From: UBA1444 sp964601085
GTDB lineage: Bacteria > Bacillota > Negativicutes > UBA1444
DNA: 64,000 bases
Direction: 5' to 3'
Assembly: GCA_964601085.1 (NCBI GenBank)
Contig: CAZRLN010000005.1
Coordinates: forward strand, 35,938-99,937
Below, piece by piece: positions 50,143-60,110 of the stretch. The position numbers and the translations under genes are program-made. The first letter of the stretch is position 1. Every line of letters begins with the position of its first letter. The notes below the pieces were generated by a model. That model was not told where the DNA came from. It searched no databases and saw nothing but the letters and a program-made list of their open reading frames with translations.

Positions 50143-51061
50143 GCCGGCTTCACCGGAGATCATTACTAGCCGGTTTGCCGAACTGGCGCCGCGTTGTAAG
50201 GTCTTAGCCAGGGAACCCATGTGCCATCATACAACATTTGAAATTGGCGGTCCTGCCGATTGGATGGCGCTGCCGGCTACTGCCGGGGAAGCCGCGGCTG
50301 TGGTCCGGATAGCAACTGAAGGAGCAGTGCCGTTGACCGTCATTGGCAAAGGATCCAACCTTCTGGTGAGGGACAAGGGAGTCCGGGGAATCGTCATGAA
50401 AATTGGCGAACCGATGTCCGCGTTGCGGTGTGAGGACGAGACCATTGTCGCCGGCGCTGGCGCCCTATTGGCGGATGTGGCCGGATTTGCGGCGCAGTGC
50501 GGATTGACCGGACTGGAGTTTGCCGTCGGCATTCCCGGCAGTATCGGCGGCGCCGTATTTATGAACGCCGGCGCCTATGACGGGGAAATCAGCAAAGTGG
50601 TGGACCGGGTCACCGCGGTTTCACCAGATGGAGCCGTGAACGAGTATACGGCCGCTGAAATTAATTTTGGCTATCGGCACAGTGTGTTTCAGGAAAATCA
50701 TTGTATTATCTGTGAGGTCCGACTCCGTCTGCAAGCTGGCGACCGCAACAAAATCGAAGCACTGATGGCCGATCTGACCCAGCGCCGTGAAAGCAAGCAA
50801 CCTCTGGAATGGCCGAGTGCCGGCAGTACTTTTCGCCGGCCGCCGGGACACTTTGCCGGAACCTTGGTGGAACAGGCCGGTTGTAAGGGATTGCGGTGCG
50901 GAAACGCCCAGGTTTCGGAAAAACACGCCGGCTTTATTATCAATGCCGGACAGGCTTCAGCCGCTGAAGTGCAGGAATTGATCCGCCAGGTGCAGGACCG
51001 CGTCAAGCGCAACTCCGGAGTGGATTTGTGGCCGGAAGTCATCATTTTGGGTGAGGAGTGA
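50099..51061 (+). CDS. murB: UDP-N-acetylenolpyruvoylglucosamine reductase MurB
   Basis: An FAD-dependent reductase of peptidoglycan precursor synthesis, up to 320 residues. It shows CHHTTFEIGGPADW, GKGSNLLVRDKGVRG, the FAD block GLEFAVGIPGSIGGAVFMNAGAYDGE (in part: GIPGSIGGAVFMNAG), and WPSAGSTFRRPPG with the catalytic serine. The start is uncertain: ATG 50099 lies inside the YlbF gene and has a weak site; TTG 50126 follows GGGGAAGGA at 11 bases. Confidence 0.93.
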   Translation: MRSGKDWILLQKKNKPASPEIITSRFAELAPRCKVLAREPMCHHTTFEIGGPADWMALPATAGEAAAVVRIATEGAVPLTVIGKGSNLLVRDKGVRGIVMKIGEPMSALRCEDETIVAGAGALLADVAGFAAQCGLTGLEFAVGIPGSIGGAVFMNAGAYDGEISKVVDRVTAVSPDGAVNEYTAAEINFGYRHSVFQENHCIICEVRLRLQAGDRNKIEALMADLTQRRESKQPLEWPSAGSTFRRPPGHFAGTLVEQAGCKGLRCGNAQVSEKHAGFIINAGQASAAEVQELIRQVQDRVKRNSGVDLWPEVIILGEE

Positions 51062-51070
51062 GTTCTTAGC

Positions 51071-52681
51071 ATGAAGTTGACCTTTTTGGGCGCCACGATG
51101 GGAGTAACGGGTTCCAGCTTTTTGCTGGAAATCGGCGGGCGACGGATCCTGATCGATTGCGGCATGTTCCAGGGTTCGAAAATTGTCAGTGCCATGAACC
51201 GGCGGGCATTTGCCTTTGCCCCGGCGGAAATCGACTGTGTTTTGCTGACGCACGCCCATATCGACCACAGCGGATTGTTGCCGAAGCTTTGCAAATCCGG
51301 GTTTCGGGGCCCCATCTATGCGACGCGGGGAACGATTGAGCTGTGTTCGATCATGCTGCCGGATAGTGCGTACATTCAGGAATTTGACGCCGAGATCGAA
51401 AACCGCAAGGGAAAAAGAATGGGTCGACCGCCGGTCGAACCCTTATATCGTGTGGAAGAGGCCCAGGCCTGCCTGAAACAGTTCCGGCCGGTGGAGTATG
51501 AGACCGCTTTTAGCATCGGCGAGGGCATCCATGTCCACTTCCACGACGCCGGGCACATTTTGGGGTCTTCGATGTTGGAGATTCATGCGATGGAAGCCGG
51601 CGACGAAACCCGCTTCTTGTTTTCCGGCGATTTGGGGCGGCCGCATCAGCCGATTCTCAATGATCCGGCGTATGTGAAAACTGCGGACTATGTGATTATG
51701 GAATCCACCTATGGCGACCGAGACCATGAAGAGATCGACTGGGAGCAGAAATTGGCGGAGATCATCAACGAAACCGTGGAGCGTCGAGGAAATGTGATTA
51801 TCCCTGCGTTTGCCGTCGGACGCACCCAGATGATCCTATATTATTTGAATCGACTCTATCAGGCGGGACAAATCCCCGACATTCCGGTGATCCTTGACAG
51901 TCCGCTGGCGATTGCGGCTACGGCCATTTTTCGCCGCAACACCCAGTATTATGACAAAGAAGCCAGAGATATCCTGACAAAAGAGAAGCAGAGTCCGCTG
52001 GAAATGCCGCAGCTGCAATTCAGCGTGTCGGCTGCGGAATCCAAAGCGCTGAACATGCTGGAGGGACCTGCCATCATCATTTCGGCGAGCGGGATGGCGG
52101 ACGCCGGACGGATTTTGCATCATTTGAAGCATAATCTTTGGCGGCCGGAATGCAGTGTGTTGTTTGTGGGATTCCAGGCGGAAGGAAGTCTGGGCCGCCG
52201 GCTGGTCGAGGGCGGCAAGAAGGTCCGGATCATGGGCGAAGAAATCGGCGTTCGGGCCCATATTTACAATCTGAACGGAATGTCGGCCCATGCCGATCGA
52301 GAGGATATCATCACTTGGCTGGAGTGTTTCAACCCAAAGCCGGCGCAAGTTTTTCTGGTTCATGGTGAGCCGGCAAGTGCGGAACAATTGTCGAAACTGA
52401 TTGGGCAAAAGCTTGCGGTTCCGGCGTATATTCCCCGCTATGGCGATGTCGTAACATTTATGGGCCAGGACTGGCAAGTGTCCCAACTGCCGGGCTTGCC
52501 ATCTCTCGAACCGGCCGTCCGGGAGCTCCAGGAGATACTGGGCGAACTCGACAGCGCCTGGACGGAGCTTAAAGTTAAACTGGAAAATCTCATTGCGGCC
52601 GATGGAACGAAGCTTGCGGCGATTACATCGCGCATAGGGAAAATTAAAAAATTTGTCCGAAAAACCTTGGGGGATTTGTAG
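51071..52681 (+). CDS. Metallo-beta-lactamase/beta-CASP RNase-like protein
   Basis: A 536-residue protein of the MBL-fold beta-CASP family (archaeal CPSF/YSH1-like branch). The metal sites are visible: LTHAHIDHSGLLPKL, FHDAGHILGSSML, FSGDLGRP. The beta-CASP insert includes VIMESTYGDR, IPAFAVGRTQMIL and ISASGMADAGRILHHLKHNL (19 residues). Later NGMSAHADREDI and FLVHGEPASAEQL complete the domain. A helical C-terminal extension of about 80 residues follows. It probably cuts RNA; the target is unknown. Confidence 0.9.
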   Translation: MKLTFLGATMGVTGSSFLLEIGGRRILIDCGMFQGSKIVSAMNRRAFAFAPAEIDCVLLTHAHIDHSGLLPKLCKSGFRGPIYATRGTIELCSIMLPDSAYIQEFDAEIENRKGKRMGRPPVEPLYRVEEAQACLKQFRPVEYETAFSIGEGIHVHFHDAGHILGSSMLEIHAMEAGDETRFLFSGDLGRPHQPILNDPAYVKTADYVIMESTYGDRDHEEIDWEQKLAEIINETVERRGNVIIPAFAVGRTQMILYYLNRLYQAGQIPDIPVILDSPLAIAATAIFRRNTQYYDKEARDILTKEKQSPLEMPQLQFSVSAAESKALNMLEGPAIIISASGMADAGRILHHLKHNLWRPECSVLFVGFQAEGSLGRRLVEGGKKVRIMGEEIGVRAHIYNLNGMSAHADREDIITWLECFNPKPAQVFLVHGEPASAEQLSKLIGQKLAVPAYIPRYGDVVTFMGQDWQVSQLPGLPSLEPAVRELQEILGELDSAWTELKVKLENLIAADGTKLAAITSRIGKIKKFVRKTLGDL

Positions 52682-52693
52682 GAGGAAGTGGCC

Positions 52694-53086
52694 ATGGGAC
52701 AAGGAATCTGGACGAAATTAACCAGTGCTGTTTCTGGCGGCGGCCAGTCTGCGGCGGCAGAGGAAGGCGAGGAGAGACGACAGGGCAGACAGGAAAGTAA
52801 TGTGAACTTTGTCATCAATATGCCGTCATCCCAAGAGGATGCCATGAAGTCGGCCGATGCGATGAAAGGCGGCAGCGGGGTGGTGATCAACGGCGAATAT
52901 CTCGATGATGCCGGCTACCGGCGGGTTACCGATTTTCTCGATGGCGCCGCCTATGTGCTTGGCGGGACAGGCCGCCGGGTTTCCGATACTGTTCAGGTTT
53001 ATGTGCCGGCGGAAATGACGATCGTGGATGAAACCGTATCGTATTATGGAAATCTGAATCCGGGCAAGAAACGTTCGGATAGTTAA
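52694..53086 (+). CDS. sepF: Cell division protein SepF
   Basis: A 130-residue FtsZ-associated membrane-tethering protein. The N-terminal amphipathic start MGQGIWTKLTSAV precedes a disordered linker; the core NFVINMPSSQEDAMKSADAM and FLDGAAYVLGGTGRRVSD is the SepF fold. ATG 52694 is 8 bases from GGAGG; an upstream GTG is less likely. It follows the beta-CASP gene by 12 bases. Confidence 0.93.
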   Translation: MGQGIWTKLTSAVSGGGQSAAAEEGEERRQGRQESNVNFVINMPSSQEDAMKSADAMKGGSGVVINGEYLDDAGYRRVTDFLDGAAYVLGGTGRRVSDTVQVYVPAEMTIVDETVSYYGNLNPGKKRSDS

Positions 53087-53111
53087 CTTGTTTATGTCGT
53101 ATTGGCAAAAA

Positions 53112-53150
53112 GAAAAGACGGCGTTGCTCGTGTTCGGGCCGCGTCGTCTT
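53112..53150 (+). terminator. Probable terminator after sepF
   Basis: AAAAGACG pairs with CGTCTTTT around a larger GC-rich loop, with A- and T-rich flanks. The stem is short, so this is moderate. Confidence 0.5.
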
Positions 53151-53175
53151 TTGAATATTTTCGGGAGTTTGGAGC

Positions 53176-53820
53176 TTAAAGGCTATAAGTGCCCAAGTCT
53201 TTGATGATTTTTGCCGGGATTCCGACGACCAGTTTTTGATCCGGTACGTCGCTCAATACAACCGCGCCGGCGCCAACCACAACTCCTTTTCCTACGGTAA
53301 GCTGTTCGATGACGGCGGAACGCATGCCGATCCAGCAAGCTTCGCCGATTACTGTTTCGCCTGCCAGGCTGGCTCCCGGCGCAACATGGACAAAATCGCC
53401 CAATACGCAGTCATGCCCAACGGTTGCTCCGGTGTTTACGATGCAGCCCTTGCCAATTTTTGCGTTGGCATTGACGGCTGACTGGCTGTTGATGATCGTT
53501 CCGGCGCCGATGACGGCAAGCCGGCTGACGGCGGCTCGGGGATGAATGAGCGAGGGCAGATGAAAACCCGCTTCCTCACTCCAGATTGTTATCTTCTGGC
53601 GCACAGCGTTGTCGCCTACGGCGACAAAAACATCCGGGTACTCTTGGCGATGCATCCGGAAATCTTCCATGCCGCCAATAACCGGCCAATCCAGCACTTG
53701 TTTCAGGTCCGGGTATTTATCGTCGACAAAGGCGATTTGATCCCATTTCCCGAGTGTGGAGGCAATATCGGCAATGACTTTGCCATGTCCGCCGGCTCCG
53801 ATAATCAACAAGCCCTTCAT
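53176..53820 (-). CDS. NeuD/PglD-like sugar O/N-acyltransferase
   Basis: A 214-residue protein starting at ATG 8 bases from GGAGG. The N-terminal Rossmann-like domain begins MKGLLIIGAGGHGKVIADIA; the C-terminal left-handed beta-helix has hexapeptide repeats (IGAGTIINSQSAVNANAKIG and GCIVNTGATVGHDC). It belongs to the NeuD/PglD family that acetylates activated sugars or sialic acids. It stands alone here, so the substrate is unknown. Confidence 0.88.
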   Translation of the reverse strand: MKGLLIIGAGGHGKVIADIASTLGKWDQIAFVDDKYPDLKQVLDWPVIGGMEDFRMHRQEYPDVFVAVGDNAVRQKITIWSEEAGFHLPSLIHPRAAVSRLAVIGAGTIINSQSAVNANAKIGKGCIVNTGATVGHDCVLGDFVHVAPGASLAGETVIGEACWIGMRSAVIEQLTVGKGVVVGAGAVVLSDVPDQKLVVGIPAKIIKDLGTYSL

Positions 53821-54027
53821 CTGCGTCACCTCCGAGTGAAAAGTCTTGTTCGAAAACTCAATTAAGGTAGATAGAATAAATCCTATTTTATATTATACCT
53901 TAAGACTGTAAATCGATGCATTGTTTTTCCTATTTATTTTTTCATAATACAGAAAATTTTTCAGAGTGTTTGCTTTGTGTCGTAAAAGTACTGTTTTGCC
54001 AGATGCGCGAGTTAGTCGACCAAAGTT

Positions 54028-54056
54028 TTGTAACACTCTCTAAGACAAGCTATAAT
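54028..54056 (+). promoter_or_regulatory. Probable dnaE promoter
   Basis: TTGTAA at 54028 and TATAAT at 54051 have 17-base spacing, about 70 bases before dnaE. The rest of the 53821-54124 gap is AT-rich and shows no further feature I can support. Confidence 0.6.
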
Positions 54057-54124
54057 AATGATCGTAGGAAGCGGGCTCAGCCCCTTGTCGGGCGGAGAGA
54101 AAACAGGAAGGAAAAACGACATTG

Positions 54125-57100
54125 ATGGATTTTAATATGATGGATGGCGAGCAAACGCCCTTTGTTCATCTCCACGTTCATAGCGAATATAGCTTGTTGG
54201 ATGGCGCGGGCCGGGTCGGCGATTTGGTTCGTCGGGCGAAGGAAGCCGGCATGCCGGCGGTTGCATTGACCGACCATGGCAATATGTATGGTGCGGTTGA
54301 ATTTTATAAACAAGCTCAAAAATGCGGCATAAAACCCATTATCGGCTGCGAAGTGTATATTGCGCCCCGGAGCCGGTTTGACAAAGCGGCGGTGGAAGGA
54401 GAGTCCTACTATCATCTGGTGCTGCTGGCCGAAACTCAGGCCGGGTATAGCCAGTTGGTCGAGTTGGTTTCCCGCGCCTATACGGAAGGGTTTTATTATA
54501 AACCCCGCATCGACAAAGAGCTGCTGGCCGCCCATCATGAAGGACTGATCGGCCTGAGCGCCTGCATTGCCGGTGAGATTCCCTCACTGATTCTGAAAGG
54601 CGATCCGGCGGCGGCGGAAGCCGCTGCCCGGGAATATGTCGACATTTTTGGTCCGGAAAATTTTTTCATCGAGATTCAGGATCATGGGATACCGGAACAA
54701 CAGGAATCCAATCCCCAATTGGTAGAACTGTCGCGCAAGCTGGGCATCGGGTTGGTCGCCACCAACGATATTCATTATATCGACCGGGCGGATGCCGACG
54801 CCCATGATGTACTGCTATGCATACAGACGGGCAAGTGCGTCGAAGATGCGGGGCGCATGCGTTTTCCCTCCCCGGAATTCTATCTGAAAACCGGCGGGGA
54901 AATGGCGGCGCTGTTTCCCGAATATCCCGAAGCACTGGCGAATACTTGTCGGATCGCGGAACGCTGCCAGGTTGATTTTGAGTTCGGGCACTTGCATCTG
55001 CCGGATTTTCCTCTGCCGGCCGGCGTTTCGGCGGATTCCTATCTGCGGGAACTTTGCGAGCAGGCATTGCCGGCGCGTTATCCCGCTGCCGGGCCGCTGG
55101 AACGGGAACGGCTGGATTATGAATTGTCCGTGATCCAGAGTATGGGCTTTTCCAGTTATTTTTTGATTGTCTGGGATTTTGTGAAGTATGCCCGGCAGTC
55201 ACGGATCCCGGTGGGACCTGGCCGGGGCTCTGCTGCGGGAAGCATCGTGGCGTATTTGCTGGAAATCACCAATATCGATCCGCTGAAGTACGGGTTGCTG
55301 TTTGAGCGGTTCCTGAATCCGGAACGCGTGACCATGCCGGATATCGACATCGACTTTTGCTATGTCCGGCGCGGGAAAATCATCGAGTATGTGGCTTCCC
55401 GTTATGGGGTCGACCATGTGGCGCAGATCATCACTTTCGGGACGATGGCCGCGCGCGCCGCGATACGGGATGTCGGTCGGGCTTTGAATGTCTCGTTCGG
55501 CGAAGTGGACCGGATCGCCAAACTGGTGCCAACGGTGCTGAACATTACGCTGAAAGACGCCCTGGCCATGAGTCAGGAACTCAAGGGCAGTTATGAAAAG
55601 GATCCGACGGCCCGAAAGATCCTCGATCTGGCGATGGCGCTGGAAGGGTTGCCGCGCCACGCCTCGACGCATGCCGCCGGCCTGGTGATTGCGAAGGATT
55701 CACTGAATAGCCAGGTGCCGGTCCAAAACTCGGCGGATGGATTCATTACCACCCAGTTTGACAAGGATTGCATCGAAGAAATAGGCTTTTTGAAGATGGA
55801 CCTGCTGGGGCTGCGGACCTTGACGGTGATCGGCGATGCCGTGGACATGATTCGTCAGAATCGGGGCATGGACATCGATATGGACAAAATACCTCTGGAT
55901 GACACGAAAACCTGTGAGATGCTCACACGGGGGGAAACCGTAGGCGTGTTTCAGATGGAATCCGGCGGAATGACGAATCTGGTGCGGGAATTGCGGCCCG
56001 AACGGTTTGAAGATTTGATTCCCCTGGTGGCGCTATACCGTCCCGGCCCGTTGAACAGCGGCATGGTGGAAGATTTTGTCCGGGGCCGGCACGGGACGAA
56101 AAAAGTTGCATATCAGCATCCGCTGCTGGAGCCGATTCTCAAAGATACGTTCGGCGTGATTCTGTATCAGGAACAGGTGATGCAGATCGCTTCCGTGATG
56201 GGAGGCTTTACGCTGGGGCAGGCGGATCTGCTGCGTCGGGCCATGGGCAAAAAGAAGCATGATGTCCTGGCGGCGCAACGGGAACGCTTCCTGAAAGGCG
56301 CCGCGGAACGGGGCGTTGATTCGAGCCTGGCCAATGAAATTTTTAGTCTGATGGAAAAGTTTGCGGATTATGGGTTCAATAAGTCCCACAGCGCCGCCTA
56401 TGCCTTAGTTGCGTATCAAACGGCCTATCTGAAGGCGCATTATCCCGTGGAATTCATGGCGGCGATGCTGACCAGCGTTGTGAATGACAGCGACCGGGTG
56501 GGCTATTTTATCGAAGAATGCCGCAAGCAGGGGATCAAGGTACTTCCACCCGACATCAATCGCAGCGGGCTGAGTTTTTCCGTGGAACAAAGCGCGATCC
56601 GGTTTGGCCTGGCCGGCGTCAAAAATGTGGGAGAGGGCGCGATCGAGAGCATTCTGCAGGCCCGGACGGAGGGGGATTTCCGATCCCTGCTGGATTTTTG
56701 CGAACGGATCGATATGCGGCTGGTCAACAAACGCGTACTGGAAAGCCTGATCAAGTGCGGCGCATTGGATTCGACCGGCTGGCGACGCTCACAGCTGCTG
56801 GCGGTGAGTGAGCAGGCGGTGGATCTGGCAGTGTCCAGACAACGGGACAAAGCGAATGGACAGATGGGTTTGTTCGGTGACGAGCCGACCGATTCTTTTC
56901 AGGAGTTGACGCCCCCAGCGATGGACGAGTTGCCAAAACCGCAAATATTGGCGATGGAAAAGGAAATGACCGGGTTCTTTGTGACGGGACACCCCCTGGA
57001 CGAATACCGGGAACAGCTCCGGGGAATGCACGCATTGGGAACACTACTGTCTACAGAATGTACAGATAACCAGACAGTGCAAATCGCCGGTATCGTGATG

Positions 57101-57550
57101 GGGGCCAAGCGGATTCCGACAAAAAATGGTGAAACAATGTGTTTTGTCACGTTGGAAGACTTTACCGGATCGGTGGAAGTCATCGTCTTTCCACGGGTTT
57201 TCGAACGTGCGGGACCTTTATTGACGCCGGACCGGCCGATTGTGGTTGGCGGACGGATCAGTATTACGGATGACAAATTAAAAGTCATCGCCGAGTCGGT
57301 CAAACAGCTCGGACAGCATACGGCCAGGGAAGTCCGCGTGCGGATCCGCAAAGAACAGGAAACGCCCGAGGTGTTTGCGGAGCTAAAAGAGGTATTCACT
57401 TCTTGCCACGGCGATACAACGGTATTTCTGCAATTACTGGATCAACGGCGACTTATAAAAACCGATAAAAATTATTGGATTCACCCATCGCCCATGGCTG
57501 TAAAAAAAATCGAGGAAATCCTGGGTCCAGGTTCGGTTTTTCTGGCATGA
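54125..57550 (+). CDS. dnaE: DNA polymerase III alpha subunit DnaE
   Basis: A replicative polymerase of about 1141 residues. The N-terminal PHP domain shows HLHVHSEYSLLDGAGRV and ALTDHGNMYGAVEFYK. The polymerase core has VGPGRGSAAGSIVAYLL, the catalytic MPDIDIDFCY, and NKSHSAAYALVAYQTAYLK. The C-terminus has a helix-hairpin-helix and an OB fold (IAGIVMGAKRIPTKNGE). ATG 54125 follows an AGGAAGGAA site; an adjacent TTG is in frame. Confidence 0.97.
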   Translation: MDFNMMDGEQTPFVHLHVHSEYSLLDGAGRVGDLVRRAKEAGMPAVALTDHGNMYGAVEFYKQAQKCGIKPIIGCEVYIAPRSRFDKAAVEGESYYHLVLLAETQAGYSQLVELVSRAYTEGFYYKPRIDKELLAAHHEGLIGLSACIAGEIPSLILKGDPAAAEAAAREYVDIFGPENFFIEIQDHGIPEQQESNPQLVELSRKLGIGLVATNDIHYIDRADADAHDVLLCIQTGKCVEDAGRMRFPSPEFYLKTGGEMAALFPEYPEALANTCRIAERCQVDFEFGHLHLPDFPLPAGVSADSYLRELCEQALPARYPAAGPLERERLDYELSVIQSMGFSSYFLIVWDFVKYARQSRIPVGPGRGSAAGSIVAYLLEITNIDPLKYGLLFERFLNPERVTMPDIDIDFCYVRRGKIIEYVASRYGVDHVAQIITFGTMAARAAIRDVGRALNVSFGEVDRIAKLVPTVLNITLKDALAMSQELKGSYEKDPTARKILDLAMALEGLPRHASTHAAGLVIAKDSLNSQVPVQNSADGFITTQFDKDCIEEIGFLKMDLLGLRTLTVIGDAVDMIRQNRGMDIDMDKIPLDDTKTCEMLTRGETVGVFQMESGGMTNLVRELRPERFEDLIPLVALYRPGPLNSGMVEDFVRGRHGTKKVAYQHPLLEPILKDTFGVILYQEQVMQIASVMGGFTLGQADLLRRAMGKKKHDVLAAQRERFLKGAAERGVDSSLANEIFSLMEKFADYGFNKSHSAAYALVAYQTAYLKAHYPVEFMAAMLTSVVNDSDRVGYFIEECRKQGIKVLPPDINRSGLSFSVEQSAIRFGLAGVKNVGEGAIESILQARTEGDFRSLLDFCERIDMRLVNKRVLESLIKCGALDSTGWRRSQLLAVSEQAVDLAVSRQRDKANGQMGLFGDEPTDSFQELTPPAMDELPKPQILAMEKEMTGFFVTGHPLDEYREQLRGMHALGTLLSTECTDNQTVQIAGIVMGAKRIPTKNGETMCFVTLEDFTGSVEVIVFPRVFERAGPLLTPDRPIVVGGRISITDDKLKVIAESVKQLGQHTAREVRVRIRKEQETPEVFAELKEVFTSCHGDTTVFLQLLDQRRLIKTDKNYWIHPSPMAVKKIEEILGPGSVFLA

Positions 57551-57553
57551 TAC

Positions 57554-57582
57554 TTGCATATTGTTAGATGATGGTGTACAAT
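57554..57582 (+). promoter_or_regulatory. Probable promoter for the thiolase operon
   Basis: TTGCAT at 57554 and TACAAT at 57577 are 17 bases apart, about 60 bases before the thiolase gene. Confidence 0.55.
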
Positions 57583-57640
57583 TTGTCCTGTAAAAAGATT
57601 GTGAATTTCTGAACAAACTTTAAAGGAGGAAGGGGAGTCG

Positions 57641-58825
57641 ATGATGAAAGAAGTGGTTATTGTCAGTGCGGTGCGGACACCGATCGGGTCGTTCAACGGA
57701 GGATTGGCGTCATTTACCGCAGCGGAGCTGGGCGCCATGACGATCGCTGAGGCGGTCAAGCGGGCGCAGGTTCAGCCGAATCAAGTAAGTGAAGTCATCT
57801 TTGGCAATGTGTTGCAGGCCGGACTGGGGCAGAATGTGGCCCGCCAGTGTGCGATCAAGGCGGGAATTCCTGTGGAAGCGCCTTCTTTTACTGTGAATAA
57901 AGTTTGCGGTTCCGGATTAAAGACTGTGAATTTGGCGGCGCAGGCTTTGATGCTCGATGATGCGGAAATTGTCGTCGCCGGCGGAACGGAAAGCATGTCC
58001 CAAGCGCCTTATTTACTCGACAGCAAGGCCCGGTGGGGCTACCGCATGGGAAATGCGAAGGTTGTCGATGTAATGATTCAAGACGGACTCTGGTGCGCTT
58101 TCAATGATTACCACATGGGCATCACGGCCGAAAATGTAGCTGCCCAGTTTGGCATCACCCGCGAAGCGCAGGATCAACTCGCTTTTGAATCGCAGACCAA
58201 AGCCGTGGCGGCCATTGATAAAGGCAGCTTCAAGAAAGAAATCCTGCCGGTGGTTGTAAAAGGGAAAAAAGGCGACATTATTTTTGATACCGACGAGTTC
58301 CCCAAACGTGACGCAGCTCTGGAAAAATTGGCCGGACTAAAGCCCGCGTTCAAGAAAGACGGTACGGTGACCGCCGGGAACGCTTCCGGCATCAATGACG
58401 GTTCCGCCGCATTGGTCCTGATGACGGCCGACAAAGCCAAAGCATTGGGTATCAAACCGCTGGCCCGGATTCTCGGCTATGGCTCCGGCGGCGTCGATCC
58501 CTCCATCATGGGCATGGGGCCGGTTCCGGCGACTCGCAAGGCATTGGCCAAAGCCGGACTGAAAATTGAAGACCTGGATCTGATCGAAGCCAACGAAGCA
58601 TTTGCTGCGCAATTTTTGGCAGTCGGCAAGGAATTGGGCTGGCCGGCAGAGAAAGTAAATATCCATGGTGGCGCGATTGCGCTCGGCCACCCAATCGGCG
58701 CCAGCGGCGCCCGAATCCTGGTAACCCTGCTGCATGCACTGGAAGAACAAAACAAAAAGATCGGTCTGGCCACTTTGTGCATCGGCGGCGGTCAAGGTTG
58801 CGCCACGATCGTGGAACGTCTGTAA
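57641..58825 (+). CDS. Acetyl-CoA acetyltransferase (thiolase)
   Basis: A 394-residue thiolase condensing two acetyl-CoA (or cleaving acetoacetyl-CoA). The nucleophile cysteine lies in NKVCGSGLKTVNLAAQAL (about residue 88), the histidine in GGAIALGHPIGASGAR and the second cysteine in CIGGGQGC near the end. The start follows AAAGGAGGAAGGGG. First gene of the acyl-CoA module. Confidence 0.95.
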   Translation: MMKEVVIVSAVRTPIGSFNGGLASFTAAELGAMTIAEAVKRAQVQPNQVSEVIFGNVLQAGLGQNVARQCAIKAGIPVEAPSFTVNKVCGSGLKTVNLAAQALMLDDAEIVVAGGTESMSQAPYLLDSKARWGYRMGNAKVVDVMIQDGLWCAFNDYHMGITAENVAAQFGITREAQDQLAFESQTKAVAAIDKGSFKKEILPVVVKGKKGDIIFDTDEFPKRDAALEKLAGLKPAFKKDGTVTAGNASGINDGSAALVLMTADKAKALGIKPLARILGYGSGGVDPSIMGMGPVPATRKALAKAGLKIEDLDLIEANEAFAAQFLAVGKELGWPAEKVNIHGGAIALGHPIGASGARILVTLLHALEEQNKKIGLATLCIGGGQGCATIVERL

Positions 58826-58859
58826 GTCCCGGGTTTACCTTCAACCATCGGCTGATCGC

Positions 58860-58890
58860 TACGCCGGGGGTTCATGGAATCTCCGGCGTA
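58860..58890 (+). other. Intergenic stem-loop in the acyl-CoA operon
   Basis: TACGCCGG pairs with CCGGCGTA around a 15-base loop. No T run follows, so it is more likely an mRNA-stability or processing element than a terminator. Confidence 0.4.
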
Positions 58891-58936
58891 TGTATTGATT
58901 GACCCATCCACCAGAAAATGAGAGGAGTGCATAAAA

Positions 58937-60073
58937 ATGTTCGAATTGACAGAAGACCAAAAAATGATGCAGAAAGTCGCCCGTGATTTTGCCGAGAAGC
59001 AGGTAGCTCCCGGTGCGGAAGAACGCGATGAGCACGAAGCGTTTTCCCGTCCTCTGTATGACGAAATGGTCGGCCTTGGCTTGTCGGGAATCTGCTTCCC
59101 CGAGCAATACGGCGGCGCCGACGGCGATGTTCTGAGCTACATTTTGGCTGTAGAAGAAATCTGCAAAGCGGATTCGGGGATCGGCATTTCTCTGTCGGCG
59201 ACGGTGTCACTGTGCGCTTGGCCAATTTTTGCCTATGGCACGGAAGAACAGAAAAAGAAATATTTGGTCCCGCTTGTGGAAGGATCCCAAATGGGCGCGT
59301 TCGGCCTGACGGAGCCGGGCGCCGGCACCGATGCCGCTTCCCAGCAGACCGTCGCGGTTCGTGACGGCGACAATTACATCATCAACGGCAGCAAAATATT
59401 CATCACCAATGGCGGCGAAGCCGAAGTCAATGTGATTTTTGCCATGACTGACAAATCCAAGGGTGTTAAAGGCATTACAGCCTTTATTCTGGAAAAGGGA
59501 ATGCCGGGCTTTACTTTTGGCAAGAAGGAACATAAAATGGGGATTAGATCATCGCAAACCATGGAACTGATTTTCCAGGATGTGAAGGTTCCTGTTTCCC
59601 AGATGCTAGGCAAAGAAGGCGAAGGCTTCAAGATCGCCATGAGCACGCTGGACGGCGGACGGATTGGCGTGGCGGCGCAGGCTCTCGGCATTGCCCAGGC
59701 GGCGTTTGACGCGGCGGTCAAGTATTCGAAAGAGCGTGTTCAGTTCGGCAAACCGATTTCCGCCAACCAGGCCATTTCGTTCATGCTGGCCGACATGGCG
59801 ACGAAAATTGACGCGGCCCGACTGTTGGTCTATCGTGCGGCAGCCTTTAAAGATGCCGGCAAGCCGTATTCCAAGGAAGCGGCGATGGCCAAACTTTATG
59901 CGTCAGACATCGCGATGGAAGTGACCACCGATGCCGTGCAGATTCTCGGCGGTTACGGCTATATCCGCGAATATCCGACGGAACGCTACATGCGGGATGC
60001 GAAGATTACCCAGATCTATGAAGGCACGAACCAAGCCCAGCGCATGGTCATTGGCGGCGCGGTGCTTCGGTAA
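58937..60073 (+). CDS. Acyl-CoA dehydrogenase (butyryl-CoA dehydrogenase-like)
   Basis: A 378-residue FAD enzyme that interconverts acyl-CoA and enoyl-CoA. Motifs are FGLTEPGAGTDAAS, GSKIFITNGGEA, VQFGKPISANQAISFMLADM and the terminal GGYGYIREYPTERYMRDAKI. The catalytic glutamate lies in QIYEGTNQAQRMVIGG. The neighbouring EtfBA genes give its electron partner. The chain length cannot be fixed from sequence alone; C4 is likely. Confidence 0.94.
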   Translation: MFELTEDQKMMQKVARDFAEKQVAPGAEERDEHEAFSRPLYDEMVGLGLSGICFPEQYGGADGDVLSYILAVEEICKADSGIGISLSATVSLCAWPIFAYGTEEQKKKYLVPLVEGSQMGAFGLTEPGAGTDAASQQTVAVRDGDNYIINGSKIFITNGGEAEVNVIFAMTDKSKGVKGITAFILEKGMPGFTFGKKEHKMGIRSSQTMELIFQDVKVPVSQMLGKEGEGFKIAMSTLDGGRIGVAAQALGIAQAAFDAAVKYSKERVQFGKPISANQAISFMLADMATKIDAARLLVYRAAAFKDAGKPYSKEAAMAKLYASDIAMEVTTDAVQILGGYGYIREYPTERYMRDAKITQIYEGTNQAQRMVIGGAVLR

Positions 60074-60110
60074 GTATATAACATTTCAAACGTAAGGAGG
60101 AATCCGATCA